A DNA stretch of 9,811 nt from JABDAD01 sp964409695 (GTDB lineage: Bacteria; Pseudomonadota; Alphaproteobacteria; Rickettsiales; Rickettsiaceae). The stretch covers positions 1 to 9,811 of the forward strand of contig CAYPDX010000048.1 in NCBI GenBank assembly GCA_964409695.1, written 5' to 3'. Below, one piece after another: positions 1 to 7,369 of this stretch. Both the position numbers and the translations under genes were made by a program. Numbering within the stretch: the first letter of the stretch is position 1; each line of letters begins with the position of its first letter. The notes beneath the pieces are model-generated. The model was not told the origin of the DNA. It saw only the letters and a program-made list of their open reading frames with translations, and ran no database searches.

Positions 1-38
1 ACGAGCTAATCTCTTTCTTTATACCACATCGTCAGATT

Positions 39-58
39 AAATGTAAACTAATACATTT
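39..58 (-). terminator. Short hairpin after traA, possible weak terminator
   Basis: A 7-bp perfect inverted repeat (AAATGTA / TACATTT) with a 6-base loop lies about 20 bases beyond the traA stop. It is AT-only apart from one G-C pair and is followed on the minus strand by a very short T tract, so it would be a weak intrinsic terminator at best. The rest of positions 1-77 shows no gene. In Ti plasmids other tra genes follow traA, but the window ends too soon to tell whether they do here. Confidence 0.22.
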
Positions 59-77
59 TAGGATAGGGTTACAGAAT

Positions 78-3000
78 CTATCTATCAAACCCCATGCCTC
101 TACCTCTGCTTAGTTCAATCTCTCTATCATTTTTTATTTCAAGAACTCTTTCTTGTTTGTATGTCTTCTGCATAGATTCAAGAGTCTTAAAAGCTGATTT
201 AGACTGCTCGTTTCTTAAAATTTGAGCTTTTGAGACATCAATTGATTCAATCTTAGAAATTACCATTTCCTTTGTCATTACTTTACTTATGTCGTCTTTT
301 GCTAGCTCTACAACCCCTGCTCTGTCTTTTTCTATAATATCTTGTGTGTAGACTTTCTTATCTGATTTATTAGGCTTGAAATCACCTTTATCAAATCCAG
401 TAGCTACTTCTTTGGCTATCTCACTTTGTTGGATACCTATCTCCTTCATCATATTAAGGCTTGTATCAGTAATGCTATTTATTTTATCCTCTCCATACCT
501 AAATCCAAAATCTACTATTTGCTCAGCCATATTTCTTGCAGCAATTTTATCCTTTTGTCCTAGTTCTCTAACTACCTTATTAAGCCCCATCATTATTACT
601 ATTCTATCTTCCCTACTTGCTTCTAGTTTTTGCGTTTCTGTAATAATTTTTCCTGTATCTATATTGCCTTGTGTATTTCTATATTTACCATTTAGTTGCT
701 CGGAAGCCTCCATATATAATCTACTTTCTATACTAGTTAAACGCTCCGCTTGTTTTTCTATTAATAACTGCTCACCAGATGATAAAACAAATCTCTCACT
801 TGACCCTAAACTATCAATATAAGTACTACTTAAATTGCGTATCCACCCTTCCCTATTTGCAGCCTCAAATGCAGCTCTTTGAATCATCTTTTCTTGCTCC
901 TGAGAAGTTGGAGCCTTTCCATATAAAACAATATGCTCTATAGTATATTCTTCTGCCTTGTCTAGTACAGAGTCAAATTTTGGATCTTCTCTATTTAGTT
1001 TTAAAAGAGACTCACTTATACGAGATAGCTCAGATCTAATACTTAATATTTTACTTTGCTCCTCAGTTAAAAGCTCAACCTCTTTTACATCATACGAAAC
1101 TACATGCTGTACGCTTTGAAGCATTGCTCTTTTCATATCATCTAGTCTGCTATCAGGAAAATGATCATTGACTAATACAAAATACGCTTTATCACCACTT
1201 ACATTTTTAAATACGGTATCTTCTAGAATATCTAGTGCAAGATTGGGCTCATTTGACCCTGCAATACTCCTATAAATCCTACTTTTATCATCAGTAGCCC
1301 TAGAACTCTCATACTTATTTAGAAATTCCTCTCTGCTTTTAATGTAGTTCCAGTCATCTCTATTTATATCTTTGAATTTTTTATTTTGAGATTGCTGACC
1401 CTGACTTATAGTCTCGCCTTTACCCTTACCTTTAAACTTCTTTTCTTTATTATTAGAAGTTTCTAGAGAATTTTCTTTTGAACTGTCATTAAAGAAGCCT
1501 CTATACACTTTAGCTTCTGTTGCTACGTCTATGTCTTTAGCCCATTCTAAAACTTTAATGTATTTATCTTTTACTATATGCTTACTTGCTTCATAGGCTC
1601 CTTCAACAAAGTCTTCTACTGACTTACTAGGTAAATTAGATTCTAAGCTTCTTAATTCAATTTCTTTTTCAAGTATTTTATTCTCAATAGTACCTACGTT
1701 TAGAATTTTCTCATATTCAAATATTTTCTCTTTATATTCTTCATATTTTTCTAATTTAGATGCTAACGACTCTGTGTTCTCTATAGCTTGCATCCTGGAT
1801 TTGTTTAAAGAAATAAAATTACCTATTCCAATTCCTTTAAGTTCACCAAACATTTGAGGATTCTTTTTGACTATTGAAAGAGCTCTATCAAGTCCATGCT
1901 TTTCTTTTAATTCTCCAAAAGTTTTTAGCACATAATGAGGATTAGATGATGGAGATGATTTCGATTCTTCTAAGCTTTGTTCTCGGTTATTAGCTCTATT
2001 ATTATTGTTTTTAGTATTTTTTTCTTTTGCCAATATTGCATTAATAGACCCATCTTGAACTTGCTCTTTGAAAGTATTATCGAGGTACTTAGGTAAATGT
2101 TTTTCTATATACTCTTTTCCATCTTCAATATAGCTCTTAATGGCATGTTCTTCTTTTTTTATCTCTTGTAGTTCATTTCTTACTTTAGATATCTCCGCCC
2201 TACTCTCCTCCCATTTCTCAAGTAAATCATAAGACAAATTCTCTAACTTATTTGCGGAATTTACTATTTCTTGCGCAAATATAGGTTTAATTTTATATTT
2301 ACTTAGCTTTTCCTGAAGGTCTAATATTAAACCAAAGTTTTCTATATCTTTGACAGATTTAAATTCATTGTCCCGACTAAATGAATACTTATATCTTTCC
2401 CTCTCAGCATGCTTTAAAATAGTCATATAATTCATATTAGATTGATGAAGTATTTTCTTATACAAATCATACTCATCAGTAATAGCTACAGCGTAATGTT
2501 TTCTATCCACGAGAAGTCTTGCCAAATTATCGTAATATGGGCTTTCCTTATAACTTCTAGATACTCCTTTGGCTCTCTCAAGCTCCATCCATTTATTTAT
2601 CTTCTGCCTTACCTCCATTACCTCAGTTCTTACTTCAACATACTTGTTTACAAGTTCTGATTCCTCTGTTTTGCTAAGTTCCTGATAATCTATAGCAAGG
2701 CTCGTATCTATTCTTCTTTGAATCATACTTACAAGCCCTGCATATTTTGTACTAGCAAGATCTTTATCGTCAGCAAGTAGCTCATACTTAGTTCTGCCAT
2801 CACTTGCATCTAAACTTACTTTTCTGTACAATTCATCTTCAAGCAGCTCATTACTTGTATACATCAGTAAATTATCTCTATGACGAGTTGCCATAACATT
2901 AAACATGTTATACCCAGTATGACTGTCGATTAAGCCAAAGACCATATCATATGTCTTACCTTGAGCCTTATAGACGTTAACAGCATAACCATAGTCTAGA

Positions 3001-5432
3001 CCCTTATAATGATGATTATCAACTTCAATTATTCTGCCATTATCCGCTCCTCCACTTTTACTTCTACTACCTACTTCATGAACTCTAATGAGAAGTGTAT
3101 CTCTATCGTTTGTTCTATTTCTGCTAAAACCAATTACCTCCCCTACATCACTATTAGCAACCCCAAGAAAATGATTATTACGCGTAAATACTACCTGATC
3201 ACCTTTTGCAAGGGCAATAGTGCCATTTAACCCTCCTCTATTTGTCTGAAATACAAGTTCTTTTCCTCTAATAGCACCTTGATCAACTAGTTTAGATCTA
3301 ATAGCATCATTCAAACTCGCAACATCCTTATTCGTATACGCAAGAACAACCATCTTACTCGATAGTAATCTATTATTAATCTTAGAACCTTTGGAACCAG
3401 TACTTTGTTTTTTATTATGGTCAATCCCTAAACGTGATACATATTCACTAACGTAATCTTTTACTATTCCATCTTTTGCTTTATCTAGATTCTCACTAAA
3501 TCTAAAAACATTTGTTTTTCTGTATATTTCTACAGCTTCAGATACCCTAAACTCTGAAAGTAAACGAGTAGCTTTACAATGCTCTGGATTTTTTTGTCTT
3601 CTTACTTCTTCTAATCTTGAAACATCAAATATTTCAGCCTGTTTCTCACCAGCTCCTTGAATTCCTACAGATACTAACTGATTCCTATCTCCAATAGCCA
3701 CAAGCTTGACACCAGACTTCTTAGCTTCTGACAACAAATAATGTATCTCAGGTAAGTCAATCATCGACCACTCATCTATAACAAGAACATCTTTAGAAGT
3801 AAGTTTGGGAATTTGTATATTTCTTCGTGATTCCTCTAGTTCTTTTAAAAAACCCGTTTCATTAGTGTTTTCTGACTCATCTTTGTAATAATCTACAGTT
3901 AGGTTCAAATTCCATCTTCTGCCAGCATGAGCATCTAGATCCTTGCGTAACTTTGTAATATTAACAGCTCTAATACCCGCACTCTCAGCAAGTTCCCTTG
4001 CAGCACTACTACTAACAGCAGCTCCAAATACCCTATATCCACCTTTTTTATATTGCCTTACTATCTCGCGAGTCGTCCATGTCTTACCACTTCCAGGAAG
4101 CCCTTCAACAACACTAACATTACCTCCATTTAATACTTCAAGAACAACTTTCTTTTGCTCCTGACTTAAAACAATCTTATCATGGTCAAATCCTAGTTTT
4201 TCTTTAACGATATCAACTACTTCAGAAGCTTTTTCTATTAAATTCTTCTTATCTAAATCTGCCTCCGTAATTCCTAAATTATGCAGAGATTCCTTGCTCT
4301 TTAGATCACGTGCAATATCTACAAAATCCTTTTCAAGTTCATACCTTGCTCTACTTGTATAAAGCTGCTTACCTTCTATATTAGGAACATTTAAAGATAA
4401 AATCTTATCTCCATTCATTACCTTCCCTAACGCAACTATATAATCTGATAGTGATTTTTGTGAGTTAAAAGCAGCCGCGCTTTCACTTATAATATCTTGT
4501 AATTTATTGGCTTTGTCTGAATCTATATTTGTACTATCTGAATTTACGTTTGTTTCCTCAGCTCTAGTATCTAATACTGCTGCTATCTCCTTATAATCAT
4601 GCTCATCTATGGAATAAAGAGTAAATAGCTCCTTAGCTATTTCTTCTTTCGTAAACACTGGTTTGTTATTACGTAGTCTATCTATTACAAGTTCTGGATT
4701 TTCTTTAATTGAAGCTAGATTTTCAGCTATAATTTCTTTATTGACTAATTGCCTATCTGCTCCTTTTACAAACCTACCAATACCTTCTTTAATTGTAGGA
4801 GTTAAATCTATCCCCCTCTCCTTGAATGATAAATGCGACACTTCCTTATCAACCCCAGCAAGCTCATAATGTTTATTTAAATACCCAGCCCATAAACGTC
4901 TTACATGCACTAAAAACTCTGATTTATTCCAGTGTCTTACCTTATTACCAAATGTGTAATCACCATTACCATCAGATATAATTTCTCGAAGTGAAAGCAT
5001 CACATGAGCGTGGGGGTTTTCTGGATTATCATTATGGAAATTTACATCAGCTATCATGCCTTCCTTTACAAAAGCTTCATGTACAAACTCCTGTAGTAGC
5101 GCAGTATTTTCTTCTTCGGTTAACTCACAAGGCAATGCAATATCAAATTCTCTAGCAAGTCGTGCATCATGTCTTCCTACCTCAAATTCATGTTGTATTT
5201 TATTCCACAACATTTCTCTATCAACAGCCCAAGAAGGAGCATTTTCTGGTGTCAATATCTTGCTAAAAACTACACCTTGTTTTTTTGTATAATCATGTAC
5301 CATCTCAATTGACACGCCAGTTTCTTTATCAACTACATTCTCAATTAATTTGCATGCTGCTCTATAAGCGCTTGCTGCCACCGCACTTCTTCCACTGCTT
5401 TTTCCTATATTTTGAGTATGTAAGTGATACAT
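78..5432 (-). CDS. traA: TraA: MobA/MobL relaxase fused to RecD-like helicase, with long C-terminal extension
   Basis: Conjugative relaxase-helicase that would nick oriT, stay covalently bound to the 5' end and unwind the transferred strand. The N-terminal MobA/MobL domain (about 1-210) has the family signature YHLHTQNIG, the candidate catalytic Tyr23 (aligning with Tyr25 of RSF1010 MobA) and an HUH centre at His133, His141 and His143 in HNDNPENPHAHVM. The SF1/RecD-like helicase (about 415-870) has Walker A GLPGSGKT (444-451), Walker B DEWSM (553-557), GDRNQ (581-585), a motif V-like YAVNVYKAQGKT (816-827) and MATRHRDNLLMY (847-858). A coiled-coil-rich region follows, then an Asn-rich linker (about 1138-1165), a stretch with two FGELK motifs (1172, 1195) that recalls the BID-like signal region of TraA relaxases (tentative), and a further tail ending in RGRGMGFDR. 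At 1784 residues it is much longer than Ti-plasmid TraA (about 1100 from memory). The frame is intact throughout. The start is 24 bp after a partial relaxase gene, so the two are probably cotranscribed; the ribosome binding site is weak. Confidence 0.95.
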   Translation of the reverse strand: MYHLHTQNIGKSSGRSAVAASAYRAACKLIENVVDKETGVSIEMVHDYTKKQGVVFSKILTPENAPSWAVDREMLWNKIQHEFEVGRHDARLAREFDIALPCELTEEENTALLQEFVHEAFVKEGMIADVNFHNDNPENPHAHVMLSLREIISDGNGDYTFGNKVRHWNKSEFLVHVRRLWAGYLNKHYELAGVDKEVSHLSFKERGIDLTPTIKEGIGRFVKGADRQLVNKEIIAENLASIKENPELVIDRLRNNKPVFTKEEIAKELFTLYSIDEHDYKEIAAVLDTRAEETNVNSDSTNIDSDKANKLQDIISESAAAFNSQKSLSDYIVALGKVMNGDKILSLNVPNIEGKQLYTSRARYELEKDFVDIARDLKSKESLHNLGITEADLDKKNLIEKASEVVDIVKEKLGFDHDKIVLSQEQKKVVLEVLNGGNVSVVEGLPGSGKTWTTREIVRQYKKGGYRVFGAAVSSSAARELAESAGIRAVNITKLRKDLDAHAGRRWNLNLTVDYYKDESENTNETGFLKELEESRRNIQIPKLTSKDVLVIDEWSMIDLPEIHYLLSEAKKSGVKLVAIGDRNQLVSVGIQGAGEKQAEIFDVSRLEEVRRQKNPEHCKATRLLSEFRVSEAVEIYRKTNVFRFSENLDKAKDGIVKDYVSEYVSRLGIDHNKKQSTGSKGSKINNRLLSSKMVVLAYTNKDVASLNDAIRSKLVDQGAIRGKELVFQTNRGGLNGTIALAKGDQVVFTRNNHFLGVANSDVGEVIGFSRNRTNDRDTLLIRVHEVGSRSKSGGADNGRIIEVDNHHYKGLDYGYAVNVYKAQGKTYDMVFGLIDSHTGYNMFNVMATRHRDNLLMYTSNELLEDELYRKVSLDASDGRTKYELLADDKDLASTKYAGLVSMIQRRIDTSLAIDYQELSKTEESELVNKYVEVRTEVMEVRQKINKWMELERAKGVSRSYKESPYYDNLARLLVDRKHYAVAITDEYDLYKKILHQSNMNYMTILKHAERERYKYSFSRDNEFKSVKDIENFGLILDLQEKLSKYKIKPIFAQEIVNSANKLENLSYDLLEKWEESRAEISKVRNELQEIKKEEHAIKSYIEDGKEYIEKHLPKYLDNTFKEQVQDGSINAILAKEKNTKNNNNRANNREQSLEESKSSPSSNPHYVLKTFGELKEKHGLDRALSIVKKNPQMFGELKGIGIGNFISLNKSRMQAIENTESLASKLEKYEEYKEKIFEYEKILNVGTIENKILEKEIELRSLESNLPSKSVEDFVEGAYEASKHIVKDKYIKVLEWAKDIDVATEAKVYRGFFNDSSKENSLETSNNKEKKFKGKGKGETISQGQQSQNKKFKDINRDDWNYIKSREEFLNKYESSRATDDKSRIYRSIAGSNEPNLALDILEDTVFKNVSGDKAYFVLVNDHFPDSRLDDMKRAMLQSVQHVVSYDVKEVELLTEEQSKILSIRSELSRISESLLKLNREDPKFDSVLDKAEEYTIEHIVLYGKAPTSQEQEKMIQRAAFEAANREGWIRNLSSTYIDSLGSSERFVLSSGEQLLIEKQAERLTSIESRLYMEASEQLNGKYRNTQGNIDTGKIITETQKLEASREDRIVIMMGLNKVVRELGQKDKIAARNMAEQIVDFGFRYGEDKINSITDTSLNMMKEIGIQQSEIAKEVATGFDKGDFKPNKSDKKVYTQDIIEKDRAGVVELAKDDISKVMTKEMVISKIESIDVSKAQILRNEQSKSAFKTLESMQKTYKQERVLEIKNDREIELSRGRGMGFDR

Positions 5433-6071
5433 TATTTCTACAATCTAGCTTTATCGTTAATGATGAGATACCTTATTGTCACCTCTACTGAACTCAGCAA
5501 CCCCACAATACTTATTCAAACATTCAATCCATATGCAGCTTATATGAGCCCAAAACTCTGAGTTGTTCCAATGTCTTACCTTATTACCGAATGTATAATC
5601 ACCATTACCATCAGATATAATTTCTCGAAGTGAAAGCATTACATGGGCGTGTGAATTTTCTGGATTATCATTATGAAAATTTACGTCAGCTATCATACCT
5701 TTCTTTACAAAAGCTTCATGTACAAATTCTTGCAACAAATCTATGTTTTCTTCAGCTGTTAACTTTAGCGGTAAAGCAATATCCAATTCTCTTGCAAGTT
5801 GTGCATCATATCTTCTTGTCTCAAATATATGCTGGATCTTATTCCACAATACTTCTCTATCTGCTGCCCATGAAGGAGCATTTTCTGGTGTCAATATCTT
5901 GCTAAACACAGGTCTTTTTTTACCTGAGTAGTCATGTATCTTTTCACTAAAGATACCAGTTTCTTTATCAATAATATGCTCTGATAACTTACATACGGCT
6001 CTATTTGCTGCAGCTTCTATCGCGTTGCCCCCTTCTTTTTTTCCTATGGTTTGTATTTTTATATGATGCAT
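4833..6071. repeat. Tandem direct duplication of the relaxase-domain coding sequence (639-bp unit)
   Basis: The first 200 codons of traA (4833-5432) and the upstream partial gene (5457-6071) align without gaps for about 190 codons at a constant offset of 639 bp. Identity is very uneven. Residues 101-170 differ at 8 of 70 positions, while residues 1-50 share only about half. Over 4921-5040 against 5560-5679, I count about 11 differences in 120 bases, most of them silent. The homology stops right where the HUH domain ends, at VSH. This is a domain-sized duplication, or two related relaxase genes of which one was reduced. It is not a transposon footprint that I can recognise. Confidence 0.85.
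5457..6071 (-). CDS. Stand-alone MobA/MobL relaxase domain lacking the catalytic tyrosine (truncated TraA paralogue)
   Basis: A 204-residue protein covering only the HUH relaxase domain of TraA, with no helicase. It keeps His133, His141 and His143 (HNDNPENSHAHVM) and the nearly invariant stretch from about 111 to 170. The codon matching TraA Tyr23 (5364-5366, TAT) is AAT, Asn, here (6003-6005). Other N-terminal residues also differ: YHLHT is HIKIT-like (HHIKIQ) and GRSAVAAS is GNAIEAA. The C terminus drifts (CIWIECLNKYCG) and stops at VSHH. If translated, it should bind metal and perhaps oriT DNA but could not form the usual phosphotyrosine link. It may be a decaying remnant of a duplicated traA, or a retained DNA-binding form that regulates transfer; the uninterrupted frame and mostly silent changes in the core favour some past constraint. 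It sits between the putative oriT and traA on the same strand, 24 bp before traA. The start is preceded by an A-rich AGAAAAGAA rather than a strong Shine-Dalgarno. Confidence 0.8.
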   Translation of the reverse strand: MHHIKIQTIGKKEGGNAIEAAANRAVCKLSEHIIDKETGIFSEKIHDYSGKKRPVFSKILTPENAPSWAADREVLWNKIQHIFETRRYDAQLARELDIALPLKLTAEENIDLLQEFVHEAFVKKGMIADVNFHNDNPENSHAHVMLSLREIISDGNGDYTFGNKVRHWNNSEFWAHISCIWIECLNKYCGVAEFSRGDNKVSHH

Positions 6072-6191
6072 TTCTTTTCTTGTTTATCTGTTTTATTATT
6101 CAAAATATCTTTGCAAATATTTCTCTATTTTCTTTGCTGATTTCTTTTTTTATTTCTATCTATAAAGAAACATACAACCCCTTTGTATTTA

Positions 6192-6256
6192 AGCGCAGAA
6201 ACGTTGGAAACAAAATAAATGTAATTTATTTTGCATCCAACGTGTAAGTGCGCTAT
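6192..6256 (+). other. oriT: Putative origin of transfer (oriT) with Q/Ti-type nic motif
   Basis: An extended interrupted palindrome. Outer arms are AGCGCA (6192-6197) and TGCGCT (6249-6254), middle arms ACGTTGGA (6201-6208) and TCCAACGT (6236-6243), and inner arms a 10-bp AT-rich stem (6211-6220 with 6224-6233) closing on the loop GTA. Directly after the middle right arm comes GTAAGTGCGCTAT (6244-6256). From memory, the nic region of RSF1010/Ti-type origins reads TAAgTGCGCCCT and lies just 3' of an inverted repeat; here TAAGTGCGC matches exactly and only two of the last three bases differ. A MobA/MobL relaxase is encoded next door, and the site lies between traA and traC-traD as in Ti plasmids. 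If the nick is in GCGC on the plus strand, the HU-traC-traD side would enter the recipient first and traA last. The exact nick base is not determinable here. Confidence 0.7.
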
Positions 6257-6338
6257 TAGCATAGAAGCCACTAACATCTAACATACCTTTTTATTTATTT
6301 CAATATTTTATTCAGAGCTAGATTGAAAGGGAGTAATA

Positions 6339-6364
6339 GAGGGAAGCTCATTGCCGCTTCCCTC
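6339..6364. repeat. Perfect 9-bp inverted repeat in the control region
   Basis: GAGGGAAGC (6339-6347) and GCTTCCCTC (6356-6364) flank an 8-base loop. The stem is GC-rich against an AT-rich background and perfect, which makes chance less likely. Neither strand has a T tract after it, so it is not a standard intrinsic terminator. It lies about 85 bases from the putative nic site and could be a binding site for an accessory transfer protein or part of a structured RNA. Confidence 0.6.
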
Positions 6365-6581
6365 ATGCCACCCATGCTAGGATATTAAACAAGGAAAGTA
6401 ATTTATAAATACGAAATAAATTAAAAGGATAATAATTCAAAATATAAATAACCAAACCATATATAAAAACGATATCATAAATCACAAAACATATAAAATA
6501 GTTGCAATTTATTCCAAATTTATCTACAGTAATAGTGCAGTTATGCAGGGATGCCTCTGACTTGCCAAGGGAAGTAATTCT

Positions 6582-6612
6582 ATACAAGAACGTTCTCCAA
6601 TTTTCTTGTGTA
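6582..6612 (+). terminator. Hairpin followed by T tract, possible terminator or oriT-region dyad
   Basis: ATACAAGAA (6582-6590) pairs with TTCTTGTGTAT (6603-6613, one bulged base) across a 12-base loop, and the plus strand continues with GTTTTTAC. That shape fits an intrinsic terminator for plus-strand RNA, yet no plus-strand gene lies upstream of it. The left arm runs into the palindrome AGAACGTTCT (6587-6596), which could also be an operator. Which role, if any, is real cannot be told from sequence. Confidence 0.3.
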
Positions 6613-6626
6613 TGTTTTTACTCTTC

Positions 6627-6668
6627 GAAGGTGGAATGTTTAAATAACTTTTCAAATATTCTACCTTC
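6627..6668. repeat. 15-base imperfect inverted repeat with G-U compensations
   Basis: GAAGGTGGAATGTTT (6627-6641) and AAATATTCTACCTTC (6654-6668) pair along their whole length around a 12-base loop. The only two departures from perfect complementarity are G-T positions, which would be G-U pairs in RNA transcribed from the plus strand. It sits about 40 bases before the candidate -10 box of the HU gene and could be an operator or, if transcription starts further upstream, a leader hairpin. Confidence 0.5.
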
Positions 6669-6683
6669 AACTTATCCCTTATG

Positions 6684-6716
6684 TTGTAATTTTTTTACCT
6701 AATTAGAAGTTATAAT
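6684..6716 (+). promoter_or_regulatory. Candidate promoter for the HU-traC-traD unit
   Basis: A perfect -10 hexamer TATAAT lies at 6711-6716. The only recognisable -35-like box, TTGTAA (6684-6689), is 21 bases away, longer than the usual 16-18, so the -35 match is poor. Transcription would start near 6723, leaving a leader of about 78 bases before the HU start. No better pair was seen between here and 6800. Confidence 0.33.
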
Positions 6717-6800
6717 AGCTACCGTGATTATGATGTGATGTATAAGTTTTTGATTTATTATTGTCACGAAGTAATGAGATAAACAAAAAATGAGAATAAT

Positions 6801-7043
6801 ATGGATAAAAAACATTTTGCCAAATACGTTTCAGAAAATCTACATATCTCACCTAAACATGCGAACCTTATTATTGATGTTTTTACAGAAAATGTAGAAC
6901 AAGCTATTAATGAAGGCCATTCTGTATCTTTAGATAAATTTGGTGCATTTATTCCTACTAAGAGAATCACTAACAAACATACTTTAGTAAATGACAAAAA
7001 ATTCCTTCCAGGGAAATTACTTAAAGATAAAGTAGCTTCGTAA
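6801..7043 (+). CDS. HU-family DNA-binding protein with shortened beta-arm
   Basis: An 80-residue member of the HU/IHF family of small dimeric DNA-bending proteins. The N-terminal helical part (1-40, with EGHSVSL) and the hallmark LDKFGAF (44-50) match HU, as does the C-terminal FLPGKLLKDKV (68-78). Compared with E. coli HU (90 residues), about ten residues are missing from the arm between them, including the GRNPxTG stretch whose proline intercalates into DNA. It may therefore bind DNA with little or no sharp bending, or have a different partner. It is the first gene rightward from the putative oriT, ahead of traC and traD, which suggests a relaxosome or element-regulation role rather than a housekeeping nucleoid role. 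The ATG follows a weak purine-rich GAGAATAAT. Confidence 0.88.
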   Translation: MDKKHFAKYVSENLHISPKHANLIIDVFTENVEQAINEGHSVSLDKFGAFIPTKRITNKHTLVNDKKFLPGKLLKDKVAS

Positions 7044-7090
7044 ATAAACAAATCGATAAATCAATTATTGCAGATAACGAGTAAAAATAT

Positions 7091-7366
7091 ATGAGTAAAC
7101 AAGTACTTTCTCTCAGTGAAAAACTAGAGAAATTAGAAAAACAAAAACACGAGCTTCTCAATCAAAGAAGAAAAGAAATTCTTAAAATAATTGAAGCATC
7201 TGGAGCACTTGATCTAGATGATAGAATACTAGCAGGCGCCCTACTCTTTCTCAAGGATGGAAAAAATAAAGACCATTCAATTATCCAAGAATTTAAATCT
7301 TATATAGAAGCTAATAGAGGATCAAGAACGAGATCAAAAACAAAAGATAAAAAACCTGACAAATAG
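7091..7366 (+). CDS. traC: TraC-like conjugal transfer protein
   Basis: A 91-residue charged protein with a predicted coiled coil at about 5-33 (LSEKLEKLEKQKHELLNQRR), a conserved-looking core GALDLDDRILAGALLFL (38-54) and a basic tail (76-91, RGSRTRSKTKDKK). Overall this fits the small TraC proteins of rhizobial and Ti plasmids: a coiled coil, then an ALKAGLGE-like core, at about 90-100 residues. In those plasmids traC precedes traD and acts in DNA processing near oriT. Here it is 3 bp before traD, so the two are surely cotranscribed, and 47 bp after the HU gene. The assignment rests on layout, position and a weak motif, so the family is likely but not certain. Confidence 0.65.
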   Translation: MSKQVLSLSEKLEKLEKQKHELLNQRRKEILKIIEASGALDLDDRILAGALLFLKDGKNKDHSIIQEFKSYIEANRGSRTRSKTKDKKPDK

Positions 7367-7369
7367 CAA

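Larger units (their letters stand above)
6072..6800. other. Divergent non-coding control region between the relaxase genes and the HU-traC-traD unit
   Basis: About 730 bases with no convincing gene. The open frames here need TTG starts, are rich in Phe, Ile, Leu, Cys and Tyr, and run through inverted repeats. The region contains four dyads: 6192-6254 (putative oriT), 6339-6364, 6582-6612 and 6627-6668. It also has a direct repeat CATGC (in CATGCCACCCATGC, 6364-6377) and long A/T tracts. It lies between traA-type genes on the minus strand and traC-traD on the plus strand, where Ti plasmids carry oriT and divergent tra promoters. I found no clear minus-strand promoter: the best boxes (TTGTTT/TAAATA) overlap the oriT hairpin and match poorly. 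Confidence 0.7.

Noticed and set aside
376..822. Long hydrophobic plus-strand frame opposite traA
   Set aside because: It is the reverse complement of a charged, coiled-coil-rich part of TraA, which gives a Leu/Ile/Ser-rich shadow. No ribosome binding site or promoter is visible.
6363..6587. A 74-residue hydrophobic minus-strand open frame in the control region
   Set aside because: It needs a TTG start inside an inverted repeat, lacks a ribosome binding site and has the Ile/Tyr/Phe/Leu bias expected of translated AT-rich spacer.
6585..6598. AGAACGTTCT as a LexA-type SOS box
   Set aside because: Alphaproteobacterial LexA boxes are spaced direct repeats (GTTC-N7-GTTC), which this palindrome does not match, and no gene start is near enough.
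6502..6702. A 66-residue plus-strand open frame with the phrase LCRDASDLPREV
   Set aside because: It starts with TTG, runs through two hairpins and the promoter region and is rich in Cys and Phe. No family is recognised.
6764..7051. A 95-residue minus-strand open frame opposite HU
   Set aside because: The plus-strand frame is a clear HU-family protein, so this one is its antisense shadow.
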